From NCBI GenBank assembly GCA_965224815.1, contig CBDDAF010000003.1, positions 1,736,001-1,800,000 of the forward strand: DNA of 64,000 bases, written 5' to 3'. The stretch comes from CAYPEL01 sp036479985 (GTDB lineage Bacteria > Pseudomonadota > Gammaproteobacteria > DSM-19610). Under the pieces are notes generated by a model, which was not told where the DNA came from, ran no database searches, and was given only the letters and a program-made list of their open reading frames with translations. Below, piece after piece: positions 1 through 8,241 of the stretch. A program made the position numbers and the translations under genes. The first letter of the stretch is position 1; the number at the start of each line of letters is the position of its first letter.

Positions 1-173
1 GATCTACTGTTTGAACGTATATAACCTTATAGATAAAGTGTTTGCAAAAGCATGGCGGAATGCGGCCAAAAATGGTTCAATACGCGGTTTCGTCGCCACA
101 GAATTATGCTATTTACTGGCGCGGTTACGCTTTACAAAATATTAAAAATTTGGTTTGTTGAGGAGTCACTAGT

Positions 174-1052
174 ATGTCCAAAAAACACCCGATTATCGCG
201 GTAACGGGCTCGTCCGGCGCAGGTACCACGACGGTTAAAGTTGCCTTTGAGCACATCTTCCTGCGTGAAGGTCTTAATCCTGCCGTTATCGAAGGCGACA
301 GCTATCATCGATATGATCGCGTTGCTATGAAAGAAGCAATGAAAAAAGCTGAAGATGAAGGCAATACCAACTTCAGCCATTTTGGCCCACAAGCCAACCT
401 GTTCGACAAGCTTTCTGACACCTTTGAAACTTACAGCAAATCTGGCAGCTGTGAGCGCCGGTATTATTTGCACAGTGATGAAGAAGCCAAGCCATTTGGT
501 CAGAAACCCGGTGAATTTACACCCTGGGAAAAGATTCCACCAGGCACCGATCTGCTGTTTTATGAAGGCCTGCATGGCGGTGTTGTCGACGGTAAAACCA
601 ATGTTGCCAAGCATGTCGACATGCTGATCGGGGTGGTACCGCTGGTTAACCTGGAATGGATTCAGAAGATTCATCGGGACTGCGCCCAGCGTGGTTATTC
701 TGCCGAAGCAGTGACCGACACCATTCTTCGCCGCATGCACGATTATGTACATTTTATAACGCCACAGTTCTCACGCGCCGATATCAACTTCCAGCGTGTC
801 CCGACGGTTGATACCTCAAATCCGTTTATTGCACGTGATATTCCTACGCCGGACGAAAGCTTTGTCGTTATTCGTTTCCAGGATCCTAAAAAACTGGACA
901 TCGACTTCCCGTATTTGCTGAGTATGCTGGACGATTCCTTCATGTCACGGCGCAACAGCATTGTTGTACCGGGTGGTAAAATGGGCTTTGCCATGGAAAT
1001 CATCCTGGCACCCATCATTGAACGGATGATGAAAGCCCGGAAATCTGCCTGA
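174..1052 (+). CDS. prkB: Phosphoribulokinase (Calvin cycle)
   Basis: This cytoplasmic enzyme phosphorylates ribulose 5-phosphate with ATP to make ribulose 1,5-bisphosphate, the substrate of RuBisCO. The 292-residue protein has the length of class I bacterial PRKs. A P-loop (GSSGAGTTT) lies at residues 12-20, followed by the family's Ser/Tyr/His-Arg-Tyr substrate-binding stretch near residues 43-48. The ATG start follows AGGAG at 161-165. A strong hairpin terminator follows the stop, so the gene appears to end its transcription unit and is not fused to the cbb operon 15 kb away. Identification is secure. Assigning it as the Calvin-cycle enzyme is supported by the RuBisCO genes in the same window. 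Confidence 0.96.
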   Translation: MSKKHPIIAVTGSSGAGTTTVKVAFEHIFLREGLNPAVIEGDSYHRYDRVAMKEAMKKAEDEGNTNFSHFGPQANLFDKLSDTFETYSKSGSCERRYYLHSDEEAKPFGQKPGEFTPWEKIPPGTDLLFYEGLHGGVVDGKTNVAKHVDMLIGVVPLVNLEWIQKIHRDCAQRGYSAEAVTDTILRRMHDYVHFITPQFSRADINFQRVPTVDTSNPFIARDIPTPDESFVVIRFQDPKKLDIDFPYLLSMLDDSFMSRRNSIVVPGGKMGFAMEIILAPIIERMMKARKSA

Positions 1053-1065
1053 GCACAGCGAACAT

Positions 1066-1126
1066 CTTTAGGCGCCAAGAACACCAAGAAATACTTGGCG
1101 TTCTTGGCGCCTAAAGATTGTTTTTA
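1066..1126 (+). terminator. Rho-independent terminator after prkB
   Basis: A 23-bp inverted repeat (1066-1088 and 1094-1116) has a single G-T type mismatch and a 5-nt loop. A T-run follows at 1121-1125. It begins 14 nt after the prkB stop. Confidence 0.85.
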
Positions 1127-1315
1127 AAAAGCCTTATGCTTGTGCCATTCTGAAATAGCTCAGTTACACTATCTTACTTGAAGCAATCTTACTTTCTTAT
1201 CTCATCCTACTGTTTTATTTACACTATCACTTGCAGAAAAACGTCTAAGGACTATACTTTTGCTGTGTTAACGCATTTTTTCAGGTTTACCCATCCTGAT
1301 CCAGGAGGATGACGG

Positions 1316-1504
1316 ATGATTATTACCACCATTGACCCCATTACTGGCCGAAAAATACTCCAGCCTGACAATCACCCTTATGTGGTTGAAGGCCACGGCT
1401 ATGCCCAAACCCGGATTTACTTTGAATCCGAAGCAACCCGGCAACGCTACCTGGCAGACGATCCTCAGAACCTGGTAAGTCTGGCCTATCCCGCAGACGA
1501 ATAG
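1316..1504 (+). CDS. Small conserved-looking hypothetical protein (62 aa)
   Basis: I do not recognise this protein. A very good ribosome binding site (AGGAGG at 1303-1308, 7 nt before the ATG) supports translation. The product is acidic and soluble, with no signal peptide or membrane segment, and contains one compact aromatic stretch (HGYAQTRIYF). It lies between the prkB terminator and another small same-strand gene, 20 nt upstream of it, so the two may be co-transcribed. No function is proposed. Confidence 0.7.
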   Translation: MIITTIDPITGRKILQPDNHPYVVEGHGYAQTRIYFESEATRQRYLADDPQNLVSLAYPADE

Positions 1505-1524
1505 CTGAAATGTAAGATTGGCAT

Positions 1525-1791
1525 ATGTCCCAAATAATGCACGATATCGAGCGCTATTTACTTTCCTGCCGTGAATTGAATGTATTCTGTAGCCAGAATG
1601 GCTGGATAGACAAAGAGTCGCTGTTTTACGAAGTCATTGAACAAGATGATCATCAGATTATTGTACTGGTACAATTTAACGAAATTCTGATGGAAGGATC
1701 GGGTTCAAGTCTTGGCCGGGTTCCTTGTCATGGCCGGTTAAGATTATTGCTGGATCGATATGGTCAAATCAAACAGGCTGAATTGCTCTAA
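1525..1791 (+). CDS. Small hypothetical protein (88 aa)
   Basis: An unrecognised soluble protein with two cysteines near the N-terminus (residues 15 and 22) and a mixed alpha/beta composition. It starts 20 nt after the preceding small gene. No clear Shine-Dalgarno is visible, so translation may be coupled or start at the internal Met at residue 5. Its codon use resembles that of its neighbours. It ends 6 nt before the stop of the convergent DsrE-like gene. Confidence 0.6.
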   Translation: MSQIMHDIERYLLSCRELNVFCSQNGWIDKESLFYEVIEQDDHQIIVLVQFNEILMEGSGSSLGRVPCHGRLRLLLDRYGQIKQAELL

Positions 1792-1797
1792 CCCAGC

Positions 1798-2310
1798 CTA
1801 CATTTTCAAGTAACCCTCATTGACTAGCCGTTGTACTTCATCCGGGCCGTATGGCACCTGCTCAAGAAATGCAGGCACTTCATCGCTGCTGACACCATAG
1901 TTTTGCATCATGGTTTGACAAATACTGATATCAACGGCACCGAGTGCATCAAGTTTGGCCGCCCTGTCCACCAGCGATTTGTATTTAGCATAATTTTTTA
2001 GTGCAAAATATTCCACTTCCGGGCCATGCAGCACCAACGATACCAGAGCAGATTCCTGATCATTGCGAGGCCGCTCCAGTAACTCTTCTATCCGATCGAA
2101 CAATACTGTTAACTCGCCTTCGGTATGGACAGAAATATCAGCGACATAGTGAGATCTATTTGGCACTGGCAGTAAACGCTGCCCGGTATCCTGTTCCGAT
2201 CCAGCGACTGCCGGTACTGGCTGAGCCTCGTCCAACCATTTGCCACTGTAGCTATACAGCAGTAATCCGAAACAAATTACCAGCAGGAAGAAAAGCACTT
2301 TTTGCGTCAT
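1798..2310 (-). CDS. Membrane-anchored DsrE-like protein
   Basis: A 170-residue protein with a hydrophobic N-terminal segment (about residues 5-20), a polar linker, and a C-terminal domain (about 75-170). The C-terminal domain carries the DsrE/YchN pattern: VSLVLHGPEV, a mid-domain KLDALGAVDISICQ stretch, and a closing VPYGPDEVQRLVNEGY. DsrE-fold proteins take part in sulfur relay or persulfide handling. Many members of this anchored subgroup have no assigned role, and only one cysteine lies in the domain (the ICQ motif). A link to sulfur metabolism is an inference from fold and genome context. Confidence 0.65.
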   Translation of the reverse strand: MTQKVLFFLLVICFGLLLYSYSGKWLDEAQPVPAVAGSEQDTGQRLLPVPNRSHYVADISVHTEGELTVLFDRIEELLERPRNDQESALVSLVLHGPEVEYFALKNYAKYKSLVDRAAKLDALGAVDISICQTMMQNYGVSSDEVPAFLEQVPYGPDEVQRLVNEGYLKM

Positions 2311-2433
2311 ACCCTATCCACTTAAAAAATGAAAATCACTATAACCCTAAGTCAGCCGACGTCACAATCACAGGCAAAAATTACTTACATCCGCTAAAAT
2401 CACCTGCTTTGTTATCTCATCTGCGACGGCACT

Positions 2434-3468
2434 TTGAAGCACAATACGCCTGAAAATATTTCTACCCGTAGCATTGCCGCCTGGCTGTTACTTTGCTGCA
2501 TCATGATCTATGCCATGGTTGTCCTGGGTGGCGTAACACGCCTCACCGGCTCAGGTTTGTCTATGGTGGAATGGGATCCTGTATTCGGTATTGTACCGCC
2601 GCTTTCAGAGCAAGCCTGGCAAACAGTATTCAGCAAATACCAGGCTTCTCCTGAATACCAAAAAATAAACCTGGGTATGGATTTACTCGGCTTTAAATCT
2701 ATCTACTGGTTTGAATATGCACACCGCGTACTGGGACGAATGATCGGCACAGTTTTTTTATTACCCTTCTTATATTTTCTATTCCGGAAAATGCTTCCTC
2801 CCCGGTTAACACCACGACTCGCTTTAGCTTTTGTATTGGGTGGACTGCAAGGCCTGCTGGGCTGGTATATGGTCAAAAGTGGACTGGTCGATAACCCGCA
2901 TGTCAGTCAGTACCGTCTCACCGCACACCTGGGGCTTGCTTTGGTCATCTATGCCTGGTTGTTCTGGTTATTTCTCGACCTGGTTGACCGGCAGCATGTC
3001 ATTAAAGACTCAACACCTTTTCTACGCCGTATTAGCCTGGCAATACTGGCATTGGTTGCTATCACCATCACATCGGGTGGCTTCGTCGCCGGACTCAAAG
3101 CCGGGCATGCTTATAACACTTTTCCTAAAATGGGTGATCAATGGCTGCCACCCGCAGGCTGGATGTTGCAACCTGGCTGGCGCAACTTATTTGAGAATAT
3201 TGCAACAGTCCAGTTTAATCATCGCCTGCTCGCCATCACGACACTGGCCTGCATAGTTTTATTCGGTGCTTTTAATCATAAACGTGTCAGCGCCCTGGCA
3301 ACCCGGCTAGGTATTTATTTTCTCGTGGTCATCGCATGCATACAGGCTAGCCTGGGTATATCTACCTTACTACTGCATGTGCCTGTTGCACTTGCAGCAA
3401 CCCATCAAGCCATTGCTGTTTTACTTCTGAGTAGTGCATTGTTTGTTGCACATCGATTTAGAGCATAA
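2434..3468 (+). CDS. ctaA: Heme A synthase (COX15/CtaA family)
   Basis: An inner-membrane enzyme that converts heme O to heme A for aa3-type cytochrome oxidase. The 344-residue protein has about eight membrane helices and the COX15 signature GGVTRLTGSGLS (residues 32-43). The catalytic-type Glu is at 46, and heme-ligand histidines sit at about 97, 165, 263 and 324. The length and spacing match the alphaproteobacterial/mitochondrial COX15 type. The start is uncertain: the frame opens with TTG at 2434 and no ATG lies close by. No cytochrome oxidase genes are in the window, so its partners must be elsewhere. Confidence 0.92.
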   Translation: MKHNTPENISTRSIAAWLLLCCIMIYAMVVLGGVTRLTGSGLSMVEWDPVFGIVPPLSEQAWQTVFSKYQASPEYQKINLGMDLLGFKSIYWFEYAHRVLGRMIGTVFLLPFLYFLFRKMLPPRLTPRLALAFVLGGLQGLLGWYMVKSGLVDNPHVSQYRLTAHLGLALVIYAWLFWLFLDLVDRQHVIKDSTPFLRRISLAILALVAITITSGGFVAGLKAGHAYNTFPKMGDQWLPPAGWMLQPGWRNLFENIATVQFNHRLLAITTLACIVLFGAFNHKRVSALATRLGIYFLVVIACIQASLGISTLLLHVPVALAATHQAIAVLLLSSALFVAHRFRA

Positions 3469-3517
3469 AAAACCAGCATACCAGACTTGTAACAGCGGAT
3501 TCATCCAGAGTGCCAAT

Positions 3518-3646
3518 ATTAATTAGCAAGAACCTGTAGGAGCGGCTTTAGCCGCGATAGGGTTGTGGTGTCCATCGCGGCTAAAGCCGCTCCTACAGAA
3601 TTTACACAGTTTACAATGACAAGATGCGCGACACATCAGAGCTTCT
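3518..3646 (+). repeat. Palindromic repeat element, copy A
   Basis: Forward copy of the window's dispersed repeat. Perfect 25-bp inverted arms lie at 3534-3558 and 3574-3598, around a 15-nt loop. They are preceded by the family's left flank (attaattagcaag) and followed by its right flank, which contains caatgacaagatg and ends near acacatcagagc. It sits downstream of ctaA and just beyond the 3' end of the convergent cytochrome c gene. It could act as a bidirectional terminator but has no long T-tract. Confidence 0.85.
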
Positions 3647-3654
3647 CTCAGGCT

Positions 3655-3960
3655 TTATTTCAAACTTTCGAAATAAGCAGAAATATTTTCTACATCTGTG
3701 TCACTTAATGGTTTTGCCATTGGTTCCATGGCCGGGTCTTTACGCGTGCCGTCACGAAAAGCTTTAATTTGTTTTACGAGATAAGCCGCTTTTTGTCCCG
3801 CCAAATTTGGCCAAAGCGGATTATTACTTATCCCATTGGCACCGTGACATCCTGCGCATGTGGCAGCTTTAGCCTTGCCGGCTGCAAGATCAGCTCCGAT
3901 TACAGTAGAGCTTGTCGATAACAACCCCAGAATCATTAAAGCGGCTGATAGCTTTTTCAT
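3655..3960 (-). CDS. Periplasmic monoheme cytochrome c (class I)
   Basis: A small electron carrier. With the MKK start at 3960 the protein is 101 residues: a signal peptide (about 1-22), one heme site CAGCH at residues 35-39, and a likely distal Met ligand in the MEPM region, followed by a C-terminal helix. The layout resembles c4/c5/c553 single domains. Longer starts at 3975 or 4017 would put charged residues ahead of the signal peptide and are less likely. Its redox partner is unknown; oxidases or sulfur enzymes are possible. Confidence 0.88.
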   Translation of the reverse strand: MKKLSAALMILGLLSTSSTVIGADLAAGKAKAATCAGCHGANGISNNPLWPNLAGQKAAYLVKQIKAFRDGTRKDPAMEPMAKPLSDTDVENISAYFESLK

Positions 3961-4049
3961 ATTCAACCCATCCATTTTATCGGCCTTGCCAGATTTCTCC
4001 GCAAAATAACACACCACCTGATAACAGTGAAGGCACTAACAAAATAATC

Positions 4050-4439
4050 TCAAACAAGTAGCGCATCCCTGACCCGTTCCAGACGCACACGAACCTCAGC
4101 ACCCAGGACGTCGACACCTTCTTTTTCAACCAGCTGCAGAACGACTTCCGGATCCATAAATGCAACCGTTATACTTTTATCTTCTTCTTCGCGCACGACT
4201 ACATTACAGGGTAACAACAGCCCAATATCCGGGTCAGCCTGGATCGCCTGATGAGCAAGCCCTGGATTACAGGCACCAAGAATCTTGTAAGGCAAGCGAT
4301 CTACATCGATCTTTTTCTTCAGTGTTGCTGCCACATCAATTTCTGTGAGCACACCAAAACCTTCCTTTTGTAATTCTTCAGTCACTTTTTCTACGACATC
4401 ATCAAAGCCACCGGATAGACTAATATTAAATCCATACAT
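4050..4439 (-). CDS. DUF302 family protein
   Basis: A 129-residue protein matching DUF302, with an N-terminal FDDVVEKVTEEL helix, a KILGACNPGLAHQAI core and a PCNVVV strand. Members are common in sulfur-oxidising and metal-exposed bacteria. Their biochemical role is not established. GGAG lies just upstream of the ATG. It is divergent from the protease gene at 4513, with about 70 nt between them that probably hold both promoters. Confidence 0.85.
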   Translation of the reverse strand: MYGFNISLSGGFDDVVEKVTEELQKEGFGVLTEIDVAATLKKKIDVDRLPYKILGACNPGLAHQAIQADPDIGLLLPCNVVVREEEDKSITVAFMDPEVVLQLVEKEGVDVLGAEVRVRLERVRDALLV

Positions 4440-4512
4440 TACACTTTCTCCAATGTTATATTTAGCACAAAATATTTACTCGCCCAGTACAATCATCGTA
4501 GCATCATCCAAT

Positions 4513-4959
4513 ATGACATCCGATAAAAAATGGTGGCTGGATCCTTATTTCCTGATTGTCTTACTGGCAGCCTGTATTTACTGGGCTGGTTTATATGCTA
4601 TGACACTGCCGAACCCAAATTGGTTCTGGCCGATACAGACACCCATCGCATTCCTGTATCCGGCTCTGGTGTATCCCGTGCTGGAAGAAATCGTGTTTCG
4701 TGGATTAATACAGGATTGGTTACGGCAGAAATTACCCGGCCTGATCGTAGGAGCTATTTCCAAAGCCAACCTGATAACCAGCCTATTGTTTACAGCGCTG
4801 CACTTCATCAATCACCCACCGTTGTGGGCAGCTGCTGTCTTTATTCCTGCATTGATTTTCGGTTATTTCAAGGACAGAAGTGGTGGACTGGGCGCTCCCA
4901 TCGCCCTGCACGTATTCTTTAACAGCGGTTATTTTCTAATCTTTACGCATGGTTTGTGA
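4513..4959 (+). CDS. CPBP-family intramembrane glutamic protease
   Basis: A polytopic membrane protein with the CPBP/ABI motifs: EExxxR (E58, E59, R63), a motif-2 His at 97, and HxxxN (H133, N137). These residues form the active site in family members. The 148-residue length and the motif order are close to proteases paired with C-terminal sorting signals (for example the JDVT-CTERM type), but no such substrate is seen here. I chose the ATG at 4513 because the earlier part of the open frame is antisense to the DUF302 gene. Confidence 0.82.
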   Translation: MTSDKKWWLDPYFLIVLLAACIYWAGLYAMTLPNPNWFWPIQTPIAFLYPALVYPVLEEIVFRGLIQDWLRQKLPGLIVGAISKANLITSLLFTALHFINHPPLWAAAVFIPALIFGYFKDRSGGLGAPIALHVFFNSGYFLIFTHGL

Positions 4960-4975
4960 GACAGCATTCATATAA

Positions 4976-5284
4976 TTAGCGCTCTCCGAGCGGGCGCAGG
5001 AAAGTGTACTTAAACGGCTCAACGACTAGATTGTTAGCAGCCTCACCAGCATTACCACCCAGCAGACTGAATGGCAGCGAAACCAGAAATAAAGCCGTGG
5101 TTACTAAAGTCCCTACTACCATAATTGGCCGGGCCATAGCGTCAAATGCCATTTCTCCCCCCGTTGGTTCAAGTCCCTCCGGGTCATATGCGTTGGCCAA
5201 ACTAACCGGGGCAAATGAAAGCGATGCCAAAACCAACAGACTCGCCACCACACAACTGGCCATTTTTTTATACATTTCGCCCAT
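4976..5284 (-). CDS. Small secreted or membrane hypothetical protein (102 aa)
   Basis: An unrecognised protein with an N-terminal signal-like hydrophobic segment (about 8-30), a short periplasmic-type stretch (PEGLEPTGGEMAFDAMARP), and a second hydrophobic segment (about 54-75). A strong Shine-Dalgarno (GGAGG, 8 nt before the ATG) supports expression. It resembles short proteins that databases sometimes call multidrug transporters, but it is far too short to be one. Confidence 0.72.
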   Translation of the reverse strand: MGEMYKKMASCVVASLLVLASLSFAPVSLANAYDPEGLEPTGGEMAFDAMARPIMVVGTLVTTALFLVSLPFSLLGGNAGEAANNLVVEPFKYTFLRPLGER

Positions 5285-5430
5285 AAGTCTTACCTCCAGT
5301 TAACGGGTTATTAATCCGCTGTTAGTCAGTATAGTCAGACAGGCCGGCAATTACCTCAACCTGGCAGACAGCAGCACTTAACGGAATTTATAACTCACTG
5401 TAAATATTGATTAATTTATTTTTCTGGCCG

Positions 5431-6330
5431 CTAAACTGGCAAATCAGAACCTGTTAACCTAACCAGTGCTTCCCGATATTTTTCAGCTGTTTTTTTAATA
5501 ATCTCATCCGGCAAGGATGGGCCCGGCGCAGTTTTATCCCAGTCCAGGGTTTCCAGATAGTCACGTACAAATTGCTTGTCAAAACTGGGTGGACTGACGC
5601 CGACCCGATAGGAATCTTCCGGCCAAAAACGCGATGAATCTGGCGTTAGCACTTCATCAATTAATACTATCTTACCTTCAATATCCAGCCCGAATTCAAA
5701 CTTGGTATCCGCGATTATGATGCCTTTGGTTTTAGCGTAGTCTGCGGCCTGCGAGTAGATCGCCAGACTGATATCACGCACTTGAGCAGCAATATCTGCT
5801 CCCAGGATGTTGACAGATTGACGAAAACTTATATTTTCATCGTGGTCATCCACATCAGCTTTGGTCGAAGGGGTGTAAATAGGTTCGGGTAATTGTGCAG
5901 CTAGTTGTAATCCAGCAGGCAACTCTATTCCACAAACTGCACCGGATTTCTGATAATCCTTCCAGCCTGAACCGATCAAATAACCACGCGTAATAGCCTC
6001 AACGGGCAAAGCTTTCATTTTACGAACTACAACAGCACGGCCTGCCACCTGTTCGCGTTCAGCCTTGTCGGGTAATACTGCTTCAAGACTCAAGTCTGCC
6101 AGGTGGTTGGGAATCAGATTTGCTGTACGCTTGAACCAGAAATTTGATACCGCCGCTAACACAGCACCTTTACCTGGAATTGGATCTGGCAATACCACAT
6201 CAAATGCCGATACCCTGTCTGTTGTAACAATCAATAAATGCTTATCACCCACTGCGTAAACATCACGCACCTTGCCACGCGCCACCAATGGCAGGCTTTT
6301 AATATCTGATTGGAAAAGGACATCCAGCAT
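5431..6330 (-). CDS. purC: SAICAR synthase (purine synthesis)
   Basis: Phosphoribosylaminoimidazole-succinocarboxamide synthase joins aspartate to CAIR using ATP. The 299-residue length fits the longer PurC form. Visible motifs are the N-terminal RGKVRDVY nucleotide loop, TDRVSAFDVVLPDPIPGKG, EAITRGYLIGSGW, and the C-terminal LIDEVLTPDSSRFW. The start at 6330 has GGAG 6 nt upstream. The open frame extends 28 codons further but overlaps the purE promoter region. It is divergent from purE-purK, so three purine genes share one control region. Confidence 0.96.
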   Translation of the reverse strand: MLDVLFQSDIKSLPLVARGKVRDVYAVGDKHLLIVTTDRVSAFDVVLPDPIPGKGAVLAAVSNFWFKRTANLIPNHLADLSLEAVLPDKAEREQVAGRAVVVRKMKALPVEAITRGYLIGSGWKDYQKSGAVCGIELPAGLQLAAQLPEPIYTPSTKADVDDHDENISFRQSVNILGADIAAQVRDISLAIYSQAADYAKTKGIIIADTKFEFGLDIEGKIVLIDEVLTPDSSRFWPEDSYRVGVSPPSFDKQFVRDYLETLDWDKTAPGPSLPDEIIKKTAEKYREALVRLTGSDLPV

Positions 6331-6443
6331 ACGGACTCCGGCAAATCGGCCATTGTACCGATGCACCCTGATTCTGCCCAAGGTTTTCAACAGTCCGCCC
6401 GGGCAGTGGTACAATGCGGCCTTTCTTTTTAGCAGGATTGATC

Positions 6444-6938
6444 ATGAAACCAGTAAAAGTGGGTCTGGTTATGGGCAGCGATAGCGACTGGGATGTTATG
6501 CAGGCGGCAGCTGAGCAGCTCGATCACTTTGGCATCGGCTACGAAACACAGGTTGTGTCAGCCCACCGCACTCCTGATCTATTGTTTGAGTACGCTGAAA
6601 CGGCCCAAGACAAAGGCCTGACCTGCATCATCGCAGGAGCAGGAGGAGCCGCACATTTGCCAGGCATGCTGGCTGCCAAGACCCTGCTACCCGTGCTCGG
6701 AGTACCGGTTCCTTCTCGTCACCTAAAGGGTATGGATTCCTTGCTTTCAATTGTACAAATGCCCAAAGGCATACCGGTTGCGACCTTTGCAATCGGCGCG
6801 GCCGGTGCTGCCAATGCGGCACTCTATGCCATCAGCATATTGGCAACTACCGACACAAGCCTGGCCTTACAACTCAGTGAATTTCGCGAACAACAAAAAC
6901 AACGCGCACTCAATATGAGTCTGCCCCCTAAATCGTGA
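6444..6938 (+). CDS. purE: N5-CAIR mutase (purine synthesis)
   Basis: Rearranges N5-carboxyaminoimidazole ribonucleotide to CAIR. The 164-residue protein shows the class I PurE motifs MGSDSDWDVM, VVSAHRTPD and AGAGGAAHLPGM. The start at 6444 (MKPVKVGLVMGSDSD) has AGCAGG upstream and is preferred over an in-frame ATG 30 nt earlier. The stop overlaps the purK start. Confidence 0.97.
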   Translation: MKPVKVGLVMGSDSDWDVMQAAAEQLDHFGIGYETQVVSAHRTPDLLFEYAETAQDKGLTCIIAGAGGAAHLPGMLAAKTLLPVLGVPVPSRHLKGMDSLLSIVQMPKGIPVATFAIGAAGAANAALYAISILATTDTSLALQLSEFREQQKQRALNMSLPPKS

Positions 6939-8071
6939 TATTTCCCGATGCGACGCTGGGTGTGCTGGGTGGTGGCCAGCTCGGCCGTATGTTTACTATG
7001 GCCGCACACAGCATGGGCTACCAGGTCTGGGTACTTGACCCCGACCCACACAGCCCGGCCGGTGCCATTGCCGATCAGCATATCTGTGCAAGCTACACTG
7101 ATCAAAATGCACTTGATAACCTTGCTGAAAACTGTACGGCGATTACGACCGAATTTGAAAACGTACCGGCTGAGTCATTACAGTTTCTTGAAGTAAAAAC
7201 CCGTGTACGGCCTTGCGCAGCTAACGTTGCTATAGCCCGCGATCGGATTGCTGAAAAATCTTTTATTCGCGACAACGGCCTTGCAACAGCACCTTTCTTT
7301 GCCATTCACAAAGCAGCGGATCTAAACACTGCGTGTAAAAATATATCGATGCCCGCTCTGCTGAAAACTGCACAGTTGGGATACGACGGTAAGGGACAGG
7401 TTGCAGTGTCTGATATTGAAACTGCACAACAGGGTTTTGAGCAATTAAATCAAACTGCTTGTGTCCTTGAAGAACGTGTCAATCTAAAACTTGAGTTGTC
7501 TGTTATCCTTGCGCGCAACGATCAAGGGCAATGTGAATTTTATCCGCCCGGTGAAAACGTACACCAGAATGGCATTCTTCATACCACAACCGTGCCGGCC
7601 AGTGTCCCAAAATCGCTGGCAGACAAAGCAATTCGCATGGCAGAAAAACTAGCCATTGCACTGGATTATTGTGGGGTACTTGCGGTTGAATTTTTCCTGA
7701 CACAAAACGATGAATTGCTCATCAATGAAATGGCGCCACGTCCTCACAACAGCGGCCATTACACACTCGATGCTTGCCTGACTAATCAATTCGAGCAGCA
7801 GGTACGTATGTTATGTGGCTTACCTCCCGGTAACCCGAAATTACACTCACCGGTGGTGATGGTTAATTTACTGGGAGATCTGTGGCCTCAGGATCAGATA
7901 CCCGACTGGAATTCCGTCTACCAGCAAGCCAGCACCAAACTACATCTCTATGGGAAAAAGCAACCGCGTATTGGCCGCAAGATGGGACATTATAATTGCC
8001 TGGCCGCTTCAATCACTGCAGCTGAAGCGACAGCTTTATCTCTCTATAATGAACTTTCAGACAAAACATAA
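6935..8071 (+). CDS. purK: N5-CAIR synthetase (purine synthesis)
   Basis: An ATP-grasp enzyme that carboxylates AIR with bicarbonate, supplying PurE. The 378-residue protein has the N-terminal GVLGGGQLGRM fold, the ATP-grasp core (LLKTAQLGYDGKGQ), and the metal and substrate region NEMAPRPHNSGHYT. It starts with GTG inside the purE stop (GTGA, a 4-nt overlap), indicating translational coupling. Its use of bicarbonate is a minor link to the inorganic-carbon theme of the window. Confidence 0.96.
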   Translation: MIFPDATLGVLGGGQLGRMFTMAAHSMGYQVWVLDPDPHSPAGAIADQHICASYTDQNALDNLAENCTAITTEFENVPAESLQFLEVKTRVRPCAANVAIARDRIAEKSFIRDNGLATAPFFAIHKAADLNTACKNISMPALLKTAQLGYDGKGQVAVSDIETAQQGFEQLNQTACVLEERVNLKLELSVILARNDQGQCEFYPPGENVHQNGILHTTTVPASVPKSLADKAIRMAEKLAIALDYCGVLAVEFFLTQNDELLINEMAPRPHNSGHYTLDACLTNQFEQQVRMLCGLPPGNPKLHSPVVMVNLLGDLWPQDQIPDWNSVYQQASTKLHLYGKKQPRIGRKMGHYNCLAASITAAEATALSLYNELSDKT

Positions 8072-8120
8072 TTAAGGCTTTATCTGCCAGGACATAGATT
8101 TATTTACAGTCAAAGCTTCT

Positions 8121-8222
8121 ATTTTTCTCGCAGAGACGCAGAGCACGCCAAGAATAGCATTTAAAAACTTTGCATATCGAAAAGCTAAAGCTCTGCGTCT
8201 TTGCGCCTTCGCGAGAAAAATA
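8121..8222. repeat. Imperfect inverted repeat of the ctctgcgtctttgcg type
   Basis: Two arms carrying the common 'ctctgcgtctttgcgcc...gcgaga' repeat lie in inverted orientation (about 8121-8144 and 8190-8222), with a 9-nt length difference. It separates convergent purK and the LysR gene and may end transcription from both sides. A related single arm lies near 59530-59565. Confidence 0.6.
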
Positions 8223-8241
8223 TTAAGGATAGCATTTACTA

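Noticed and set aside
132..752. A 206-residue open frame on the minus strand
   Set aside because: It lies almost wholly antisense to prkB, has low-complexity shadow composition and no ribosome binding site or recognisable domain.
4345..4512. A longer N-terminus for the CPBP protease
   Set aside because: This part is antisense to the DUF302 gene, is polar and unlike a membrane protease start. The ATG at 4513 gives a normal product.
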